Assembly: GCA_963975425.1 (NCBI GenBank)
Contig: CAXBGS010000006.1
Span: 186,001 to 250,000, forward strand
DNA length: 64,000 bases
Reading direction: 5' to 3'
Origin: CAXBGS01 sp963975425
Lineage (GTDB): Bacteria; Planctomycetota; Planctomycetia; Pirellulales; Pirellulaceae
Each line of letters starts with the position of its first letter. The stretch's first letter is position 1. The notes under the pieces were generated by a model, which was not told the DNA's origin, did not search any database, and was given only the letters and a program-made list of their open reading frames with translations. The translations under genes and the position numbers were made by a program. Of the stretch, positions 1 through 7,629 are shown piece after piece.

Positions 1-234
1 AACGGAGATAGTGAACCGATGCGAAGCCGGCTTGTTTGCGGCGTGACCTCTCCCAACGCTTGCAGTCGATTCCGTAGCGATCAATCAGTTTCGCATCAAT
101 CGACTCAGGATTCTTTCCGTCCGGGATTATTCCAGTGACGTAAAAGTAGTGACCTGTGTTTACGTATCGAACAAGTTGTTCAATGAAACCGTCGATGCTG
201 GCCGCGACGTAGCGATACTTCCAAGACGTCATTA
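1..234 (-). CDS. Conserved hypothetical protein, N-terminal 78 residues (runs off left edge)
   Basis: A minus-strand frame opens with ATG at 234 and stays open to the first base of the window, so only the N-terminus is visible. The protein begins MTSWKYRYVAASIDGFI and continues with VRYVNTGHYFYVTG, IPDGKNPESIDAKLIDRYG and a basic stretch WERSRRKQAGFASVHYLR. The ordered aromatic, acidic and basic pattern is not that of a shadow frame. I recall similar unnamed proteins from planctomycetes and plasmids with a YxFYVTGxIPxGK pattern, but I know no function. There is no clear Shine-Dalgarno sequence directly before the ATG, so the start could lie further upstream. The gene sits downstream, on the same strand, of a long gene-free region full of hairpins, which suggests an RNA-protein pairing. 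The reading frame is fairly certain; the function is unknown. Confidence 0.6.
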
Positions 235-344
235 CTGCTCCGACGCTTTGATTCTTGACAAGAAGATGAGGAGTTTGTTTGTGGCACAAATCTCCTCGAA
301 AAGCCAATCGTCGTTCGATCGAAATCCTCCTCTAGAACGTGTCG

Positions 345-1510
345 CAAGTCGCGAGGCGTGTGCAGCCGGCTCCGCATCCTGCTTTGCCGGGCACACTCAA
401 CTGGCGAAGTAGCTCCCGCGTCTGCGAAGCCCTGTTTCTTCGTTACAGTTGGTTAATACCTCTTCGTTGCATTTCAAGAACCTTCGACCGACACTACTCG
501 TACGGGTAGCGTTGGTCGTCAGTACGTCGCCACAGGCGGTGATCTCTCCCGAGATTCTCGCGTGAAGCCACATTCAGGTCCTCTTCCAAGAAACCGACTT
601 TGCCCGATTGCAAAGCCGGTATCGACAGCATGGGTCTTTCGTACGAAAAACCGCGTCGTCCCTTTCGTCATTGCCATGTGCATCAAAGCATCACCCTTGA
701 TACGGCAAACGGTTCAACTGTCCGAGGTGATTTACCGCAACTTTCGTTCGGTAATGATTGGACAGCAATCTACGACTGCCTTGCCGTGCGCGTTCGGACC
801 TCATCCCGACGCGTCTGAGCCTTCGCTCAGAAAACCGCTCCGGCTCCCGCCGGACTTCTACTCAGGACACACTCCCAGAACCACGTGTTGGCAAATTGCC
901 AGCGAGAGCTAACCCCGCACACGCAGCCCCTTCCCCGTTTCGTAGCCATCATCATCTCGAAGCTCACGTCGCTACGTCGTGTTACCGACCGGGCACAGTG
1001 GTATGTCTCAGACTCCCGCCCGAGCATAGTTTCCAACATCCGATTGCTCGGAAGTTGATTTCAGGAAAGCGAAACAAGAAGCCTTTCCTTACCCATCCGC
1101 TGTGCCTTTTCACAGTTCGGCACCGTCTTCTTCGAGACTAACTGGCAAGCGTTCTCACGCCTTTCATGGTTGAGCTTTTCGCGTTCCAGGTTTTGACTGG
1201 ATACCCGAAGGCCGCTAGACCCTCGGCATGACGGGTGTTACCCGTTCATGACTCCCCACGCCAGCGAAGTTGAACGAAGCTGATCGACAAACATCGTTTT
1301 CGACCGCACTGCTGAGATTGAACTCTCAGTCAGCTAGCTCACGAACCCCTTCGGCGGGATTTGCCGTGTTTACGAACTGGCAAACACAGGCGCACCCGGA
1401 GATGACAGAGCAAACGCCCAAGTCACCTCGCTGCAAGTATGCAGCCTTTGATTGACCACGGCCTGTCCGTTCGGAACGTCCGAGCTGACAGGTTTTCCAC
1501 GGTCGCCCTC
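345..1510 (-). ncRNA. Candidate large structured non-coding RNA (or structured leader)
   Basis: No frame here gives a credible protein, yet the DNA holds a series of strong hairpins. Examples are 358-370 with 386-396 (GTGTGC/GCACAC plus GCCGG), 485-518 (CGACC/GGTCG enclosing CTAC/GTAG), 594-603 with 610-619 (CTTTGC/GCAAAG), 814-831 (TCTGAGC/GCTCAGA), 840-853, 1187-1200, 1227-1250 (CATGACGGGT/ACCCGTTCATG) and 1454-1467 with 1487-1504. On the minus strand the segments between stems are purine-rich, as in large folded RNAs, and that strand leads into the ORF starting at 234; the strand choice is inferred from this. I saw no group II intron domain V and no reverse transcriptase frame. It could instead be eroded sequence or a plasmid-control region. 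The boundaries are approximate. Confidence 0.4.
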
Positions 1511-1847
1511 TTTCACTATTGAATTTGAAAAGAAATCGAGTCGAATCATGGGGTTGTGTCTCAGCATCATGCCAAGGATTTAGTCCATGAAGCCCTCGTC
1601 GATCACAGCAAGCCCGATCTCCAGGCACTGCGCTCTACGCGGAAGAACGTAACGGATAGCGACTCCCGTCCCCTTCAGTCGGCTGATGAGGCCAACGTTC
1701 CGGGTTGTTCCCGACCCATGCCATCGAACAGAAACGTTGTTCGTATTCTGACGATCACGAGGTTGTTAGTCCCGCAAGCCGGACGCTAGCGTACTTCTAG
1801 TCCCCGATCATCTAGTTGGGGCTGCCTATCGTGCATCGAACTAAGTG
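1511..1847. other. Gene-free stretch between structured region and iterons
   Basis: No frame in this stretch has protein-like composition or a plausible ribosome binding site. It contains a few short inverted repeats but no motif I recognise. It separates the hairpin-rich region from the iteron array. Confidence 0.4.
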
Positions 1848-1934
1848 CGTGTCGCTTGCGTCACGTTTCGGGAAATCGGACGTGTCGGCTGCGTCACGTT
1901 TCCGCACTCGCCACGTGTCGCTTGCGTCACTTTT
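1848..1934. repeat. Three 21-bp iterons at exact 33-bp spacing
   Basis: Three direct copies of a 21-bp unit, CGTGTCGCTTGCGTCACGTTT, start at 1848, 1881 and 1914. Copy 2 differs by GC for CT at positions 8-9, and copy 3 has T for G near its end. The constant 33-bp period is close to three helical turns, so bound proteins would line up on one face. Iterons next to a replication initiator gene are the usual binding sites of that initiator. Here they lie 150 bp beyond the 3' end of the RepA-like gene. Confidence 0.8.
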
Positions 1935-2086
1935 TTGCGGATCGCAAGTCTAGCGAACCATCGCAAGTGGCTAAATAGATTGGGATTTTTGTCGCGAGGT
2001 TCCTGCCGCCTGCAAAGGCCAAAGTACCTGTTTACAAAGTACCTCGAAAACAAAAGAGTCGATTCTGGAATTGAGTTGAATTCCAC
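1935..2086. other. Putative replication origin, AT-richer segment beside iterons
   Basis: This segment separates the iterons from the repA stop codon. It is richer in A and T than its surroundings and carries a direct repeat AAAGTACCT at 2021-2029 and 2036-2044. An AT-rich stretch beside iterons is the usual place for strand opening in theta-replicating plasmids, so the origin is placed here by inference. I did not identify a clear DnaA box. Confidence 0.4.
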
Positions 2087-3358
2087 TCACTTCACAACGG
2101 TTTTGTCCAACGCCGGCACCAAGCCGGCTTCAATGACTTCGGCCAGCACGTTGGAAACACTCAATGGCTTTGCGTTGGGAGGTCGCTCCGATTCAGGGCT
2201 GCCTAGATTGGCGTTAGCGAGCGATTCTCGTTTTCGCAGGTCGAGCCACCAGTCCGGTGGAGTTCTCGTTCCCTGGGAGGCATGTTGGACGTTGTGCATG
2301 AAGAAGGCTTGCGGGCTACGCTTGAAAAATGAGCGGCCCTTGTGTTCGACGGCCGCTAGCGTCACGTCAGACCATTGCTGAATCAAATGCTCATCAAACT
2401 TGTGCAAGATTCGCTGGCACTCATGATCGCCGAATCCGATTGACCGGAGCGGCTCAGCGAGCGGAGATTCGATTCGATTGGACGCAGGCCGGGCAACCTT
2501 CCTTCCGAAGAACTTGCCTTTTGAAAATCGAACGGTGAATTCACCCTTCGCGCGCTTTTGAAAATTCGCTTCACCAGCGATGATGTCACGAAGACGCAGC
2601 CGCTCGGCGAGCTTTGCAATTCGCACCTTGATCTCGGACGTTCGCAGTGAGTCGGAAAAACCGAGCACGTTGGTGCCCAATTCGCGAATGTCGATCGCCG
2701 GCGTCGTGCGATACCTCCAAAACAACTTGTGGAGCAATAGGAACAGGCGCCGACTCGCTGGGTCTAGCTCTGTATACACCTCGAAATCGAATGCCAACAC
2801 GCTGCGTGCCGCCAGGCAATACTCGAAGAAGATCGGGTCCCAGGAGATTTGCCACACTCGTGATGAATCTCCGTCCATCGGCAAACTGTAACTCAGAAAA
2901 CCGAAACTGACCCGACGATGCTCTCCCCGAAGCGGGTCATAAAACGCATCGTTTCGGTAGGAAACCAGCGACAGTCGTTCCAGTGATTCGGCGAGTTGTT
3001 GGTATTGCCGGCCGCCACGACGCCGGGAGTCGATTTTGCCAAGCTGCTTCAAGCAGTAGTGTCGTGTCGCGAAAAAGTTCGCCGATGGCTTGGGTTGTGA
3101 CAGCGTCAGTGAGAGAAGGCCCCACAGAAAGAACTCGTCTTCCGTCGACAATCCGCCGGGGCAAGTCACGCGGACCGATGCTTGCTTGCGTTTTTTGTCT
3201 TTCGAGTAGCCGAAACTTGTCTCGTGAACGAGGTTCTCTCGCAGCGATGCCCGTGCATCAAGCGGACACAAGCAGTGCTCAATCAGCGTCAACTGTCCGA
3301 CGGCAGCTTGCAATGTCGAGCACCTGGTGGTTTGTTTTGGTGATTTTGTTGCGGCCAT
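2087..3358 (-). CDS. repA: RepA-type plasmid replication initiator
   Basis: A protein of 423 residues that resembles the replication initiator protein A family of plasmids. Family-like features are the early segment LSTEDEFFLWGLLSLTLSQ (about residues 71-90), the conserved SFGFLSYSLP patch near 150, and the segment SRRLFLLLHKLFWRY before a likely winged-helix DNA-binding part (about 200-270). The basic C-terminal half fits DNA contact. Its role would be to bind the iterons just beyond its 3' end and open the origin. It is divergent from parA, with a palindrome-rich gap of 220 bp between the two start codons, so both may be controlled from the same sites. The family call is good; membership of a particular incompatibility group cannot be judged. 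The start is the first ATG after an AT-rich leader. Confidence 0.8.
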   Translation of the reverse strand: MAATKSPKQTTRCSTLQAAVGQLTLIEHCLCPLDARASLRENLVHETSFGYSKDKKRKQASVRVTCPGGLSTEDEFFLWGLLSLTLSQPKPSANFFATRHYCLKQLGKIDSRRRGGRQYQQLAESLERLSLVSYRNDAFYDPLRGEHRRVSFGFLSYSLPMDGDSSRVWQISWDPIFFEYCLAARSVLAFDFEVYTELDPASRRLFLLLHKLFWRYRTTPAIDIRELGTNVLGFSDSLRTSEIKVRIAKLAERLRLRDIIAGEANFQKRAKGEFTVRFSKGKFFGRKVARPASNRIESPLAEPLRSIGFGDHECQRILHKFDEHLIQQWSDVTLAAVEHKGRSFFKRSPQAFFMHNVQHASQGTRTPPDWWLDLRKRESLANANLGSPESERPPNAKPLSVSNVLAEVIEAGLVPALDKTVVK

Positions 3359-3426
3359 AACCCTCGGTGATTCTTACCAGTCGACCGTACCACGCAAGCT
3401 GTCTTGGCGCGAGCATTTTCGTGTGG

Positions 3427-3537
3427 GAATGCCGATGACATGGATGCCAGAATGCCGTCATTGACGGAATTCTGGAAAGGCTGGCATTTCGGCAAAGCGG
3501 TATTGCCTGAATGCTTGAAACACCGGAATGCCAGAAA
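3427..3537. promoter_or_regulatory. Palindrome cluster between repA and parA (candidate operator or centromere)
   Basis: The divergent repA-parA gap contains repeated GGAATGCC/CCAGAA elements in both orientations. An outer inverted repeat ATGCCAG (3444-3450) pairs with CTGGCAT (3481-3487) and encloses a second one, CCAGAAT-GCCGTCA against TGACGGAATTCTGG. Further copies lie at 3427-3433 and 3526-3534. Clusters like this upstream of parA are usually bound by the partner DNA-binding protein, serving as operator, centromere or both. That assignment is inference. Confidence 0.5.
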
Positions 3538-3578
3538 GTCCGTGACGAATGGATTGTTGTCGTGGTACGGCTGTTCAC

Positions 3579-4316
3579 ATGAAGATCATCGCAATCACCA
3601 ACCAGAAAGGCGGGACCGCCAAGACAACGTCCACCGCGGCGCTAGGTGTGCTACTCAGTCGTCGCGGAATCCCGGTTCACCTTATCGACATGGACCCGCA
3701 GGCTGATCTGACAGCGGCATTTGGAATCGACGGCAGCAATAGTCGGCTATTCGATTGCCTGCGAGATCAGTCTCGACTGGAAGTCATCAGGGTCGCGGAA
3801 TCATTGACCATTTCACCAAGCAACCTGCAACTTCTGCGGGCCGAATCGGAACTTCTTACTTCGACATCCCGCGAGTTTGTATTGCGGACCGCCCTGCGAA
3901 ACACCGAACTGCCTGACGAAGGCGTTGTCTTGATCGACTGTCCGCCCTCGCTTGGGGTTCTCTCGGTTGCCGCATTGAGCGCTGCTCAGGGAATCTGTGT
4001 CGTTGTTCAACCGGGTGGCTTCGAGCTACAGACCCTGGTCCATCTTGGTCAGACCGTCGACCTCTTACGTCAGTACGTGAATCCCGAACTGCAAACCATT
4101 GGTGCGATCGTGACGAACAGTCATCGACGCCGCAGTATCACGTCGCAAGTTGTGGATGAATTAGCGAGTCAATACAGCGTGTTAGGAACCATTCGTTCCG
4201 ATGCAAGGATCGTGTACGCAACGACCGCCGGCAGCATCCATCGGCTTCGATCATCGTCCGCGATGGAAGACTATGACGCAGTTGCTGACAGAATCGCTGA
4301 ATGGCTGGCCGTATGA
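3579..4316 (+). CDS. parA: ParA-family partition ATPase
   Basis: A 245-residue ParA/Soj-type ATPase. The deviant Walker A motif is KGGTAKTT near the N-terminus (about residues 11-18), with Ala where Gly is more usual. It is followed by the A' motif region HLIDMDPQADLT and the Walker B-like VVLIDCPPSLG. ParA dimerises on nucleoid DNA and pulls plasmid copies apart together with a centromere-bound partner. I chose the ATG at 3579 because the protein then begins MKIIAITNQKGG, as in the family; an in-frame upstream start exists but adds atypical residues. The stop codon overlaps the start of the next gene (ATGA), which marks a two-gene partition operon. Confidence 0.9.
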   Translation: MKIIAITNQKGGTAKTTSTAALGVLLSRRGIPVHLIDMDPQADLTAAFGIDGSNSRLFDCLRDQSRLEVIRVAESLTISPSNLQLLRAESELLTSTSREFVLRTALRNTELPDEGVVLIDCPPSLGVLSVAALSAAQGICVVVQPGGFELQTLVHLGQTVDLLRQYVNPELQTIGAIVTNSHRRRSITSQVVDELASQYSVLGTIRSDARIVYATTAGSIHRLRSSSAMEDYDAVADRIAEWLAV

Positions 4317-4630
4317 GCAAGCCACTTCCTGGAATCGCCAACGTCCTGGGCGGGTACATCAGCACACCGTCGGCCGCCCCAGCCCAGGAGCCGCCAGAGG
4401 AACCGAAACAGCAATCGGCTGGTCGGGCGAAGAAGTCCCGTCGCCAACGTGCCCGGCTGGGACGCCCGCCGGAGGTAAATTCCACAAACCGAGCACCAAA
4501 AGAAAAAGCAACGCTCCGAATCGACACCGAACTGATGGCGGAATACCGAGATTGGTCCTGGGACGCGCGGTGCCAACTGGGCGAATTGGTCGAGCGGGCA
4601 CTCGCTGATTATCGCAAACGCAACCGTTAG
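4313..4630 (+). CDS. Small DNA-binding partner of ParA (ribbon-helix-helix-like)
   Basis: A protein of 105 residues starting at the ATG that overlaps the parA stop codon. The first half is Pro/Ala/Gln-rich and basic (RAKKSRRQRARLGRPPE), likely flexible. The C-terminal 45 residues contain KATLRIDTELMAEYRDWSW followed by LGELVERALADYRK. This strand-helix-helix layout is typical of ribbon-helix-helix plasmid proteins such as ParG or Omega. By position and fold it would be the centromere-binding and autoregulatory partner of ParA, acting on the palindromes upstream of parA. The fold is inferred from pattern only. No ParB-type nuclease or helix-turn-helix domain is present. Confidence 0.7.
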   Translation: MSKPLPGIANVLGGYISTPSAAPAQEPPEEPKQQSAGRAKKSRRQRARLGRPPEVNSTNRAPKEKATLRIDTELMAEYRDWSWDARCQLGELVERALADYRKRNR

Positions 4631-4644
4631 TTCGGTCTAAGAGT

Positions 4645-5484
4645 CTAAGCGTTTTCTCGACTCACGTCGGCGTTCATGCGAACGCGAAGCCGCTTGGCAT
4701 GATTGAAGTACGTTGCTCGACATCCACCACCGAGTCGGACAAACTCCTGGACCCGTTCGGACTCCGTCGACCAACGAACGTCCGACTTTAGCTTGGCAAC
4801 CAAGCTCGTAGTCGCTGGCAGTGTTTCCTGCAACAACATGGATCGCCAGTCGAGTCCGGCCGCTTTCAGTTCAGAGGCGCGAACGTATTGACGCATGGAC
4901 GGATTGATAACAAGCGAGAGGTGCCTGCCGAACCAGTCGTAGATTTCATCGTCGTTGAACCAGCTATGGACCTGCTGATGCACTTCGCTGGCCGAGGGTT
5001 GGAACCGAATCACATGACCGCGATCCTGCACGGCCGCGACATTCTTATCCAGAGTCTTCCATTCGTTGGCAATGATCACGACCCTGCTCGTGGTCTCGAA
5101 CGCCCGTGGAATGCCCTGTTTATCGAGGGCAGCGGATGCAGTTTGCCAAGAGACTCGCTTGACCGGGTCCGTCTGGCAAAGTGTCTTGAGCAATCGAACC
5201 GCGTTCCGATCCGAATAGAGGCTATCGACATCGTCGAGCACAATCACTTGGTCACGATGATTCCAGGCTTGTGTGTAGACACCGAATGCCGTTGCGTTGC
5301 CTTCGATCCAGCAAGCGTCCGCCATCACACGTCGAACGGTTTGGCTCTTTGCCAATCCTGGCTCACCGAGAACGATCAACAGATTCAAGTGCCCCTCGGC
5401 GAACGCTTCAACAAAGCGAGTCATCTCGCTATAGGTGCAGACAACAAAGCCGGGTTCCTTCGACGTCGGGATTTCTCTTTTCAT
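4645..5484 (-). CDS. AAA-type ATPase of plasmid or mobile element, function unknown
   Basis: A 279-residue ATPase. Walker A is GEPGLAKS (about residues 41-48), again with Ala in place of the usual Gly. Walker B is VIVLDDVDSLY near residue 80, followed by a sensor-like VVIIANEW near residue 137. After about residue 165 the sequence has no recognisable domain. I recall comparable ATPases on planctomycete plasmids but no assigned role; DNA transfer, replication support and transposition help are all possible. It converges with the partition operon, with 14 bp between the stop codons, so it is a separate unit. A perfect 12-bp-stem hairpin lies just upstream of its start and no Shine-Dalgarno sequence is visible. 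Confidence 0.65.
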   Translation of the reverse strand: MKREIPTSKEPGFVVCTYSEMTRFVEAFAEGHLNLLIVLGEPGLAKSQTVRRVMADACWIEGNATAFGVYTQAWNHRDQVIVLDDVDSLYSDRNAVRLLKTLCQTDPVKRVSWQTASAALDKQGIPRAFETTSRVVIIANEWKTLDKNVAAVQDRGHVIRFQPSASEVHQQVHSWFNDDEIYDWFGRHLSLVINPSMRQYVRASELKAAGLDWRSMLLQETLPATTSLVAKLKSDVRWSTESERVQEFVRLGGGCRATYFNHAKRLRVRMNADVSRENA

Positions 5485-5497
5485 AGACGGGAAAAGT

Positions 5498-5524
5498 GGA
5501 CCGGTCGCACGATGCGACCGGTCC
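5498..5524. repeat. Perfect 12-bp palindrome with 3-nt loop upstream of ATPase gene
   Basis: GGACCGGTCGCA (5498-5509) and TGCGACCGGTCC (5513-5524) form a perfect stem around CGA. It lies 14 bp from the start codon at 5484, in the expected leader of that minus-strand gene, so it could be an operator or an RNA hairpin. Its TGCGACCGG core recurs in a second hairpin at 6689-6714. Confidence 0.7.
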
Positions 5525-5815
5525 GATTCGTAACATTGCTAGGTCGAATCAAGTTCGACATTAGCACGAGTCCGTTCTTGGGGTCCAACGAAGAATTGAA
5601 CGCTTAGACTGGGCTGCTCCAACCACTTGCCCCACGCAGCCCAAGACCCGCCTGCCCCACTCCTCCCCGGCTATCGACGGCCTGCTCCGCAATCTCTGGT
5701 CGGCTCCACTTGCAATGTCCGTGCCAGGCCCGCCACCGCGCCGCCGCCCCTCCTCAACCTGTCACGGACCTTGCCGCGCTTCGCCTCCCGACGATCGCTC
5801 CGCAGGCCGAGTTTC

Positions 5816-5875
5816 TTTTTTTGTCCCTGGGGTGGGTCTGTCGATGGGCGAGAGACCCACCCCAAGGACAAAAAA
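5816..5875. terminator. Long inverted repeat with T/A-tracts, likely bidirectional terminator
   Basis: The left arm, 5816-5839, reads T7-GTCC-(C)TGGGGTGGGTCT. The right arm, 5853-5875, is its complement and ends in A6. The arms match apart from one or two bases. The flanking T-run and A-run make it a Rho-independent terminator on either strand. The rest of the gap from 5525 to 5935 is unusually rich in CCCC and CCCAC runs and contains no gene I can support. Confidence 0.65.
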
Positions 5876-5935
5876 TGCGAGGTGGGTTGTACGGAAAAAT
5901 CGTCGGAAATCCCGACACTTGCTAGGTAACTCGAA

Positions 5936-6298
5936 ATGCAAAAGGACACAGAACGAGAAGACAACGCCGATTCGTCGACGACATACCAAGGCTGGGAGAA
6001 CTATGCGACTTGGTGCGTTGAAATTTGGCTAAGGAACGATTCGGGCTCGTATCACTACTGGAGAGACCGAACACGCTCGACCGTTCGCGGCGCGTGGTCA
6101 ATGGACAGTGTGATCAAGGGTCTGTGGACGGAATCGGAGGCAGCGAGAATCAGCCTTGCGGAACAACTCAAGGAAGCCACACACGACGAATCACCGCTTC
6201 AGGAAGCGTCGGTCTATACCGACCTACTCGGCTCGGCATTGGACGACGTGAATTGGTCAGAGATTGCGGCGTCCTTCATTGACAATTTTTGCGACTAG
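5936..6298 (+). CDS. Small plasmid/phage-type protein with WxNYxTW motif (DUF7249-like)
   Basis: A 120-residue acidic protein. After a short polar leader it has GWENYATWCVEIWLRND (about residues 19-35), close to the YxGWxNYxTWxVxLWL pattern I recall from small phage and plasmid proteins grouped under DUF7249. The rest is helical and acidic and ends DVNWSEIAASFIDNF. The function is unknown. It lies 12 bp upstream of the next gene, so the two are probably co-transcribed. Such genes usually travel on mobile elements, which fits the replication module nearby. The family name is from memory and tentative. Confidence 0.65.
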   Translation: MQKDTEREDNADSSTTYQGWENYATWCVEIWLRNDSGSYHYWRDRTRSTVRGAWSMDSVIKGLWTESEAARISLAEQLKEATHDESPLQEASVYTDLLGSALDDVNWSEIAASFIDNFCD

Positions 6299-6310
6299 GA
6301 GATTAGCACC

Positions 6311-6679
6311 ATGAACTACATTTTCGCTTACACAAGAGAGCAAGCTATCGCGGACGGAGTCCTGATCGACGTCACAAAAACAGCGAAGGAAGCAGGTTTG
6401 ACTCTGCACACTGTCGTTACCAACGCCGTTTGGGCTGAGTACGTTCAGGTTCCAGATGGAATCACGTGCCAAGACGAAAGCGGACGACTCTGGGACATCC
6501 TTTGGATGCTTCGCTACGCCATTCTGCAAAGCAAGAACGCAGAACCGCAGATGATGTTTGAACTGTACGTTGCCAACGAGGAAGGCAAGCCAGCCGAACT
6601 CGTCCAACTCAAGGCCATTGTCGGACCAGGCGACGATGAACGTCCCGTTCTTACGATTCTGCTACCTAACGAAGACTAA
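6311..6679 (+). CDS. DUF6573-like conserved protein
   Basis: A 122-residue protein. It opens with YTREQAIADGVLIDVTKTAKEAG and continues with VTNAVWAEYVQVPDG, a pattern I associate with the DUF6573 family found on plasmids, phages and integrative elements. The middle has WDILWMLRYAI and the end a beta-rich ELYVANEEG...AIVGPGDDERPVLTILLP. The family has no established biochemical role. Translation starts 12 bp after the previous stop codon, with a GGAG element before the ATG. Two hairpins follow the stop codon. Confidence 0.7.
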   Translation: MNYIFAYTREQAIADGVLIDVTKTAKEAGLTLHTVVTNAVWAEYVQVPDGITCQDESGRLWDILWMLRYAILQSKNAEPQMMFELYVANEEGKPAELVQLKAIVGPGDDERPVLTILLPNED

Positions 6680-6688
6680 ACAGCCATC

Positions 6689-6770
6689 ATGCGACCGGCC
6701 ACATGCCGGTCGCATTCTCACCAATATCATCAAGAAAGATGGCAATCGGACTCGTCGCACCGATTGCCAT
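6689..6770. repeat. Two adjacent perfect hairpins in a gene-free gap
   Basis: Hairpin one is ATGCGACCGG (6689-6698) with CCGGTCGCAT (6705-6714), just after the previous stop codon. Hairpin two is ATGGCAATCGG (6739-6749) with CCGATTGCCAT (6760-6770). Both stems are perfect, 10 and 11 bp. Neither has a strong T-run, so they may be terminators of a less usual kind or protein sites. The remaining gap to 6987 shows no gene I can support. Confidence 0.6.
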
Positions 6771-6987
6771 CGCAATTGCCACCCAAATCATCAGAAAACC
6801 ACGCGAATCACGGACTCCCGACGTAATCCATGCGCAAACACCAGAAGTAAAACAAAGCAGGGCCAACCGTGCGCAGATCGCGAGTTCGCACCGTTCGATA
6901 TTTCATGGCCCAGCAAGCAGGCGATGCCAAGCGACCTGGCGCTCACAAGGGTAGAATCTCGACTGAACACACTCGTAGAGGCGACTC

Positions 6988-7623
6988 ATGGATCGGCGAA
7001 TTCTCACCACGCGTAGGAATGGAATCGTGACGAGGCATCGCGAGCTTCGCGGGACGCTTGCCTGTTGCTTGCTGTCTCCGGTTCTTGCTATGGCCTCGAC
7101 GGGTTGTGGCCGCAATGCCGAGGTCGTACCTGTCGGAGAGCGTCCGAACACGGTCGTCACAAATTGGACGATCTCGCATGGGCGGCCGGTAAGTGCGCAA
7201 AGTGAATCGGGCGAGGTCACCCTCACGGCTTCGTTTCCCGAACGCGACATTGCAGTAAGCGAGACCGTCTCCGTTCTTGTCGAGACGAAGATTTCTCCGG
7301 GATTCCATCTCTATGGCGACTTGCTTTCGCCGGGCCCGTTCACGCCATTTTCGATCGAAGGTTCAACTGACGATCAGTCTCTGACCATCGGTCCAGCATC
7401 AATCCCAGAGGCCAGCGACACGGCTGAAGGAAAACCAATTCATCGCGATTCGCTTTCCGCATCGCTTCCGGTCCAATTTTCAGAATTGCAAGCAGCGAAT
7501 TATCGCGTGACAATCAAAGTCCAATTTCAGGCGTGCAACGACCTCGTTTGCCTTCCGCCCGAATCCTGCACCATCGAACTTCCAATTGTGGTCAGTCAGT
7601 CAACTCCTTTGTTAGAGAGATGA
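6988..7623 (+). CDS. DsbD-alpha-like exported lipoprotein
   Basis: A protein of 211 residues. After an Arg-rich start there is a hydrophobic segment ending in a lipobox-like AMASTGC (Cys near residue 40), so it is probably a lipoprotein; a GTG at 7027 is a shorter alternative start. The mature part is all-beta in character, with PVQFSELQAANYRVTIKVQF followed by QACNDLVCLPPES. That Cys-x4-Cys-LPP pattern matches the N-terminal immunoglobulin-like domain of the thiol:disulfide carrier DsbD. The domain normally passes electrons to periplasmic thiol partners. The membrane and thioredoxin parts of DsbD are absent, so it would act with other proteins or only bind. The next gene starts 6 bp later. 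Confidence 0.65.
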   Translation: MDRRILTTRRNGIVTRHRELRGTLACCLLSPVLAMASTGCGRNAEVVPVGERPNTVVTNWTISHGRPVSAQSESGEVTLTASFPERDIAVSETVSVLVETKISPGFHLYGDLLSPGPFTPFSIEGSTDDQSLTIGPASIPEASDTAEGKPIHRDSLSASLPVQFSELQAANYRVTIKVQFQACNDLVCLPPESCTIELPIVVSQSTPLLER

Positions 7624-7629
7624 TCTACG

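Noticed and set aside
235..1510. Group II intron or reverse-transcriptase element
   Set aside because: I looked on both strands for domain V (GAGC...GAAA...GTTC), the GTGYG 5' end and an RT frame with YADD and found none.
345..1510. rRNA operon fragment
   Set aside because: The words do not match conserved 16S or 23S segments that I can recall, on either strand.
1848..1934. Regular repeats that might be a CRISPR array
   Set aside because: Units are 21 bp with 12-bp spacers, only three copies, and sit beside a replication initiator. They are iterons, and no cas gene is present.
6703..6954. Plus-strand frame of 83 codons
   Set aside because: It spans two perfect hairpins, has no ribosome site and no protein-like pattern.
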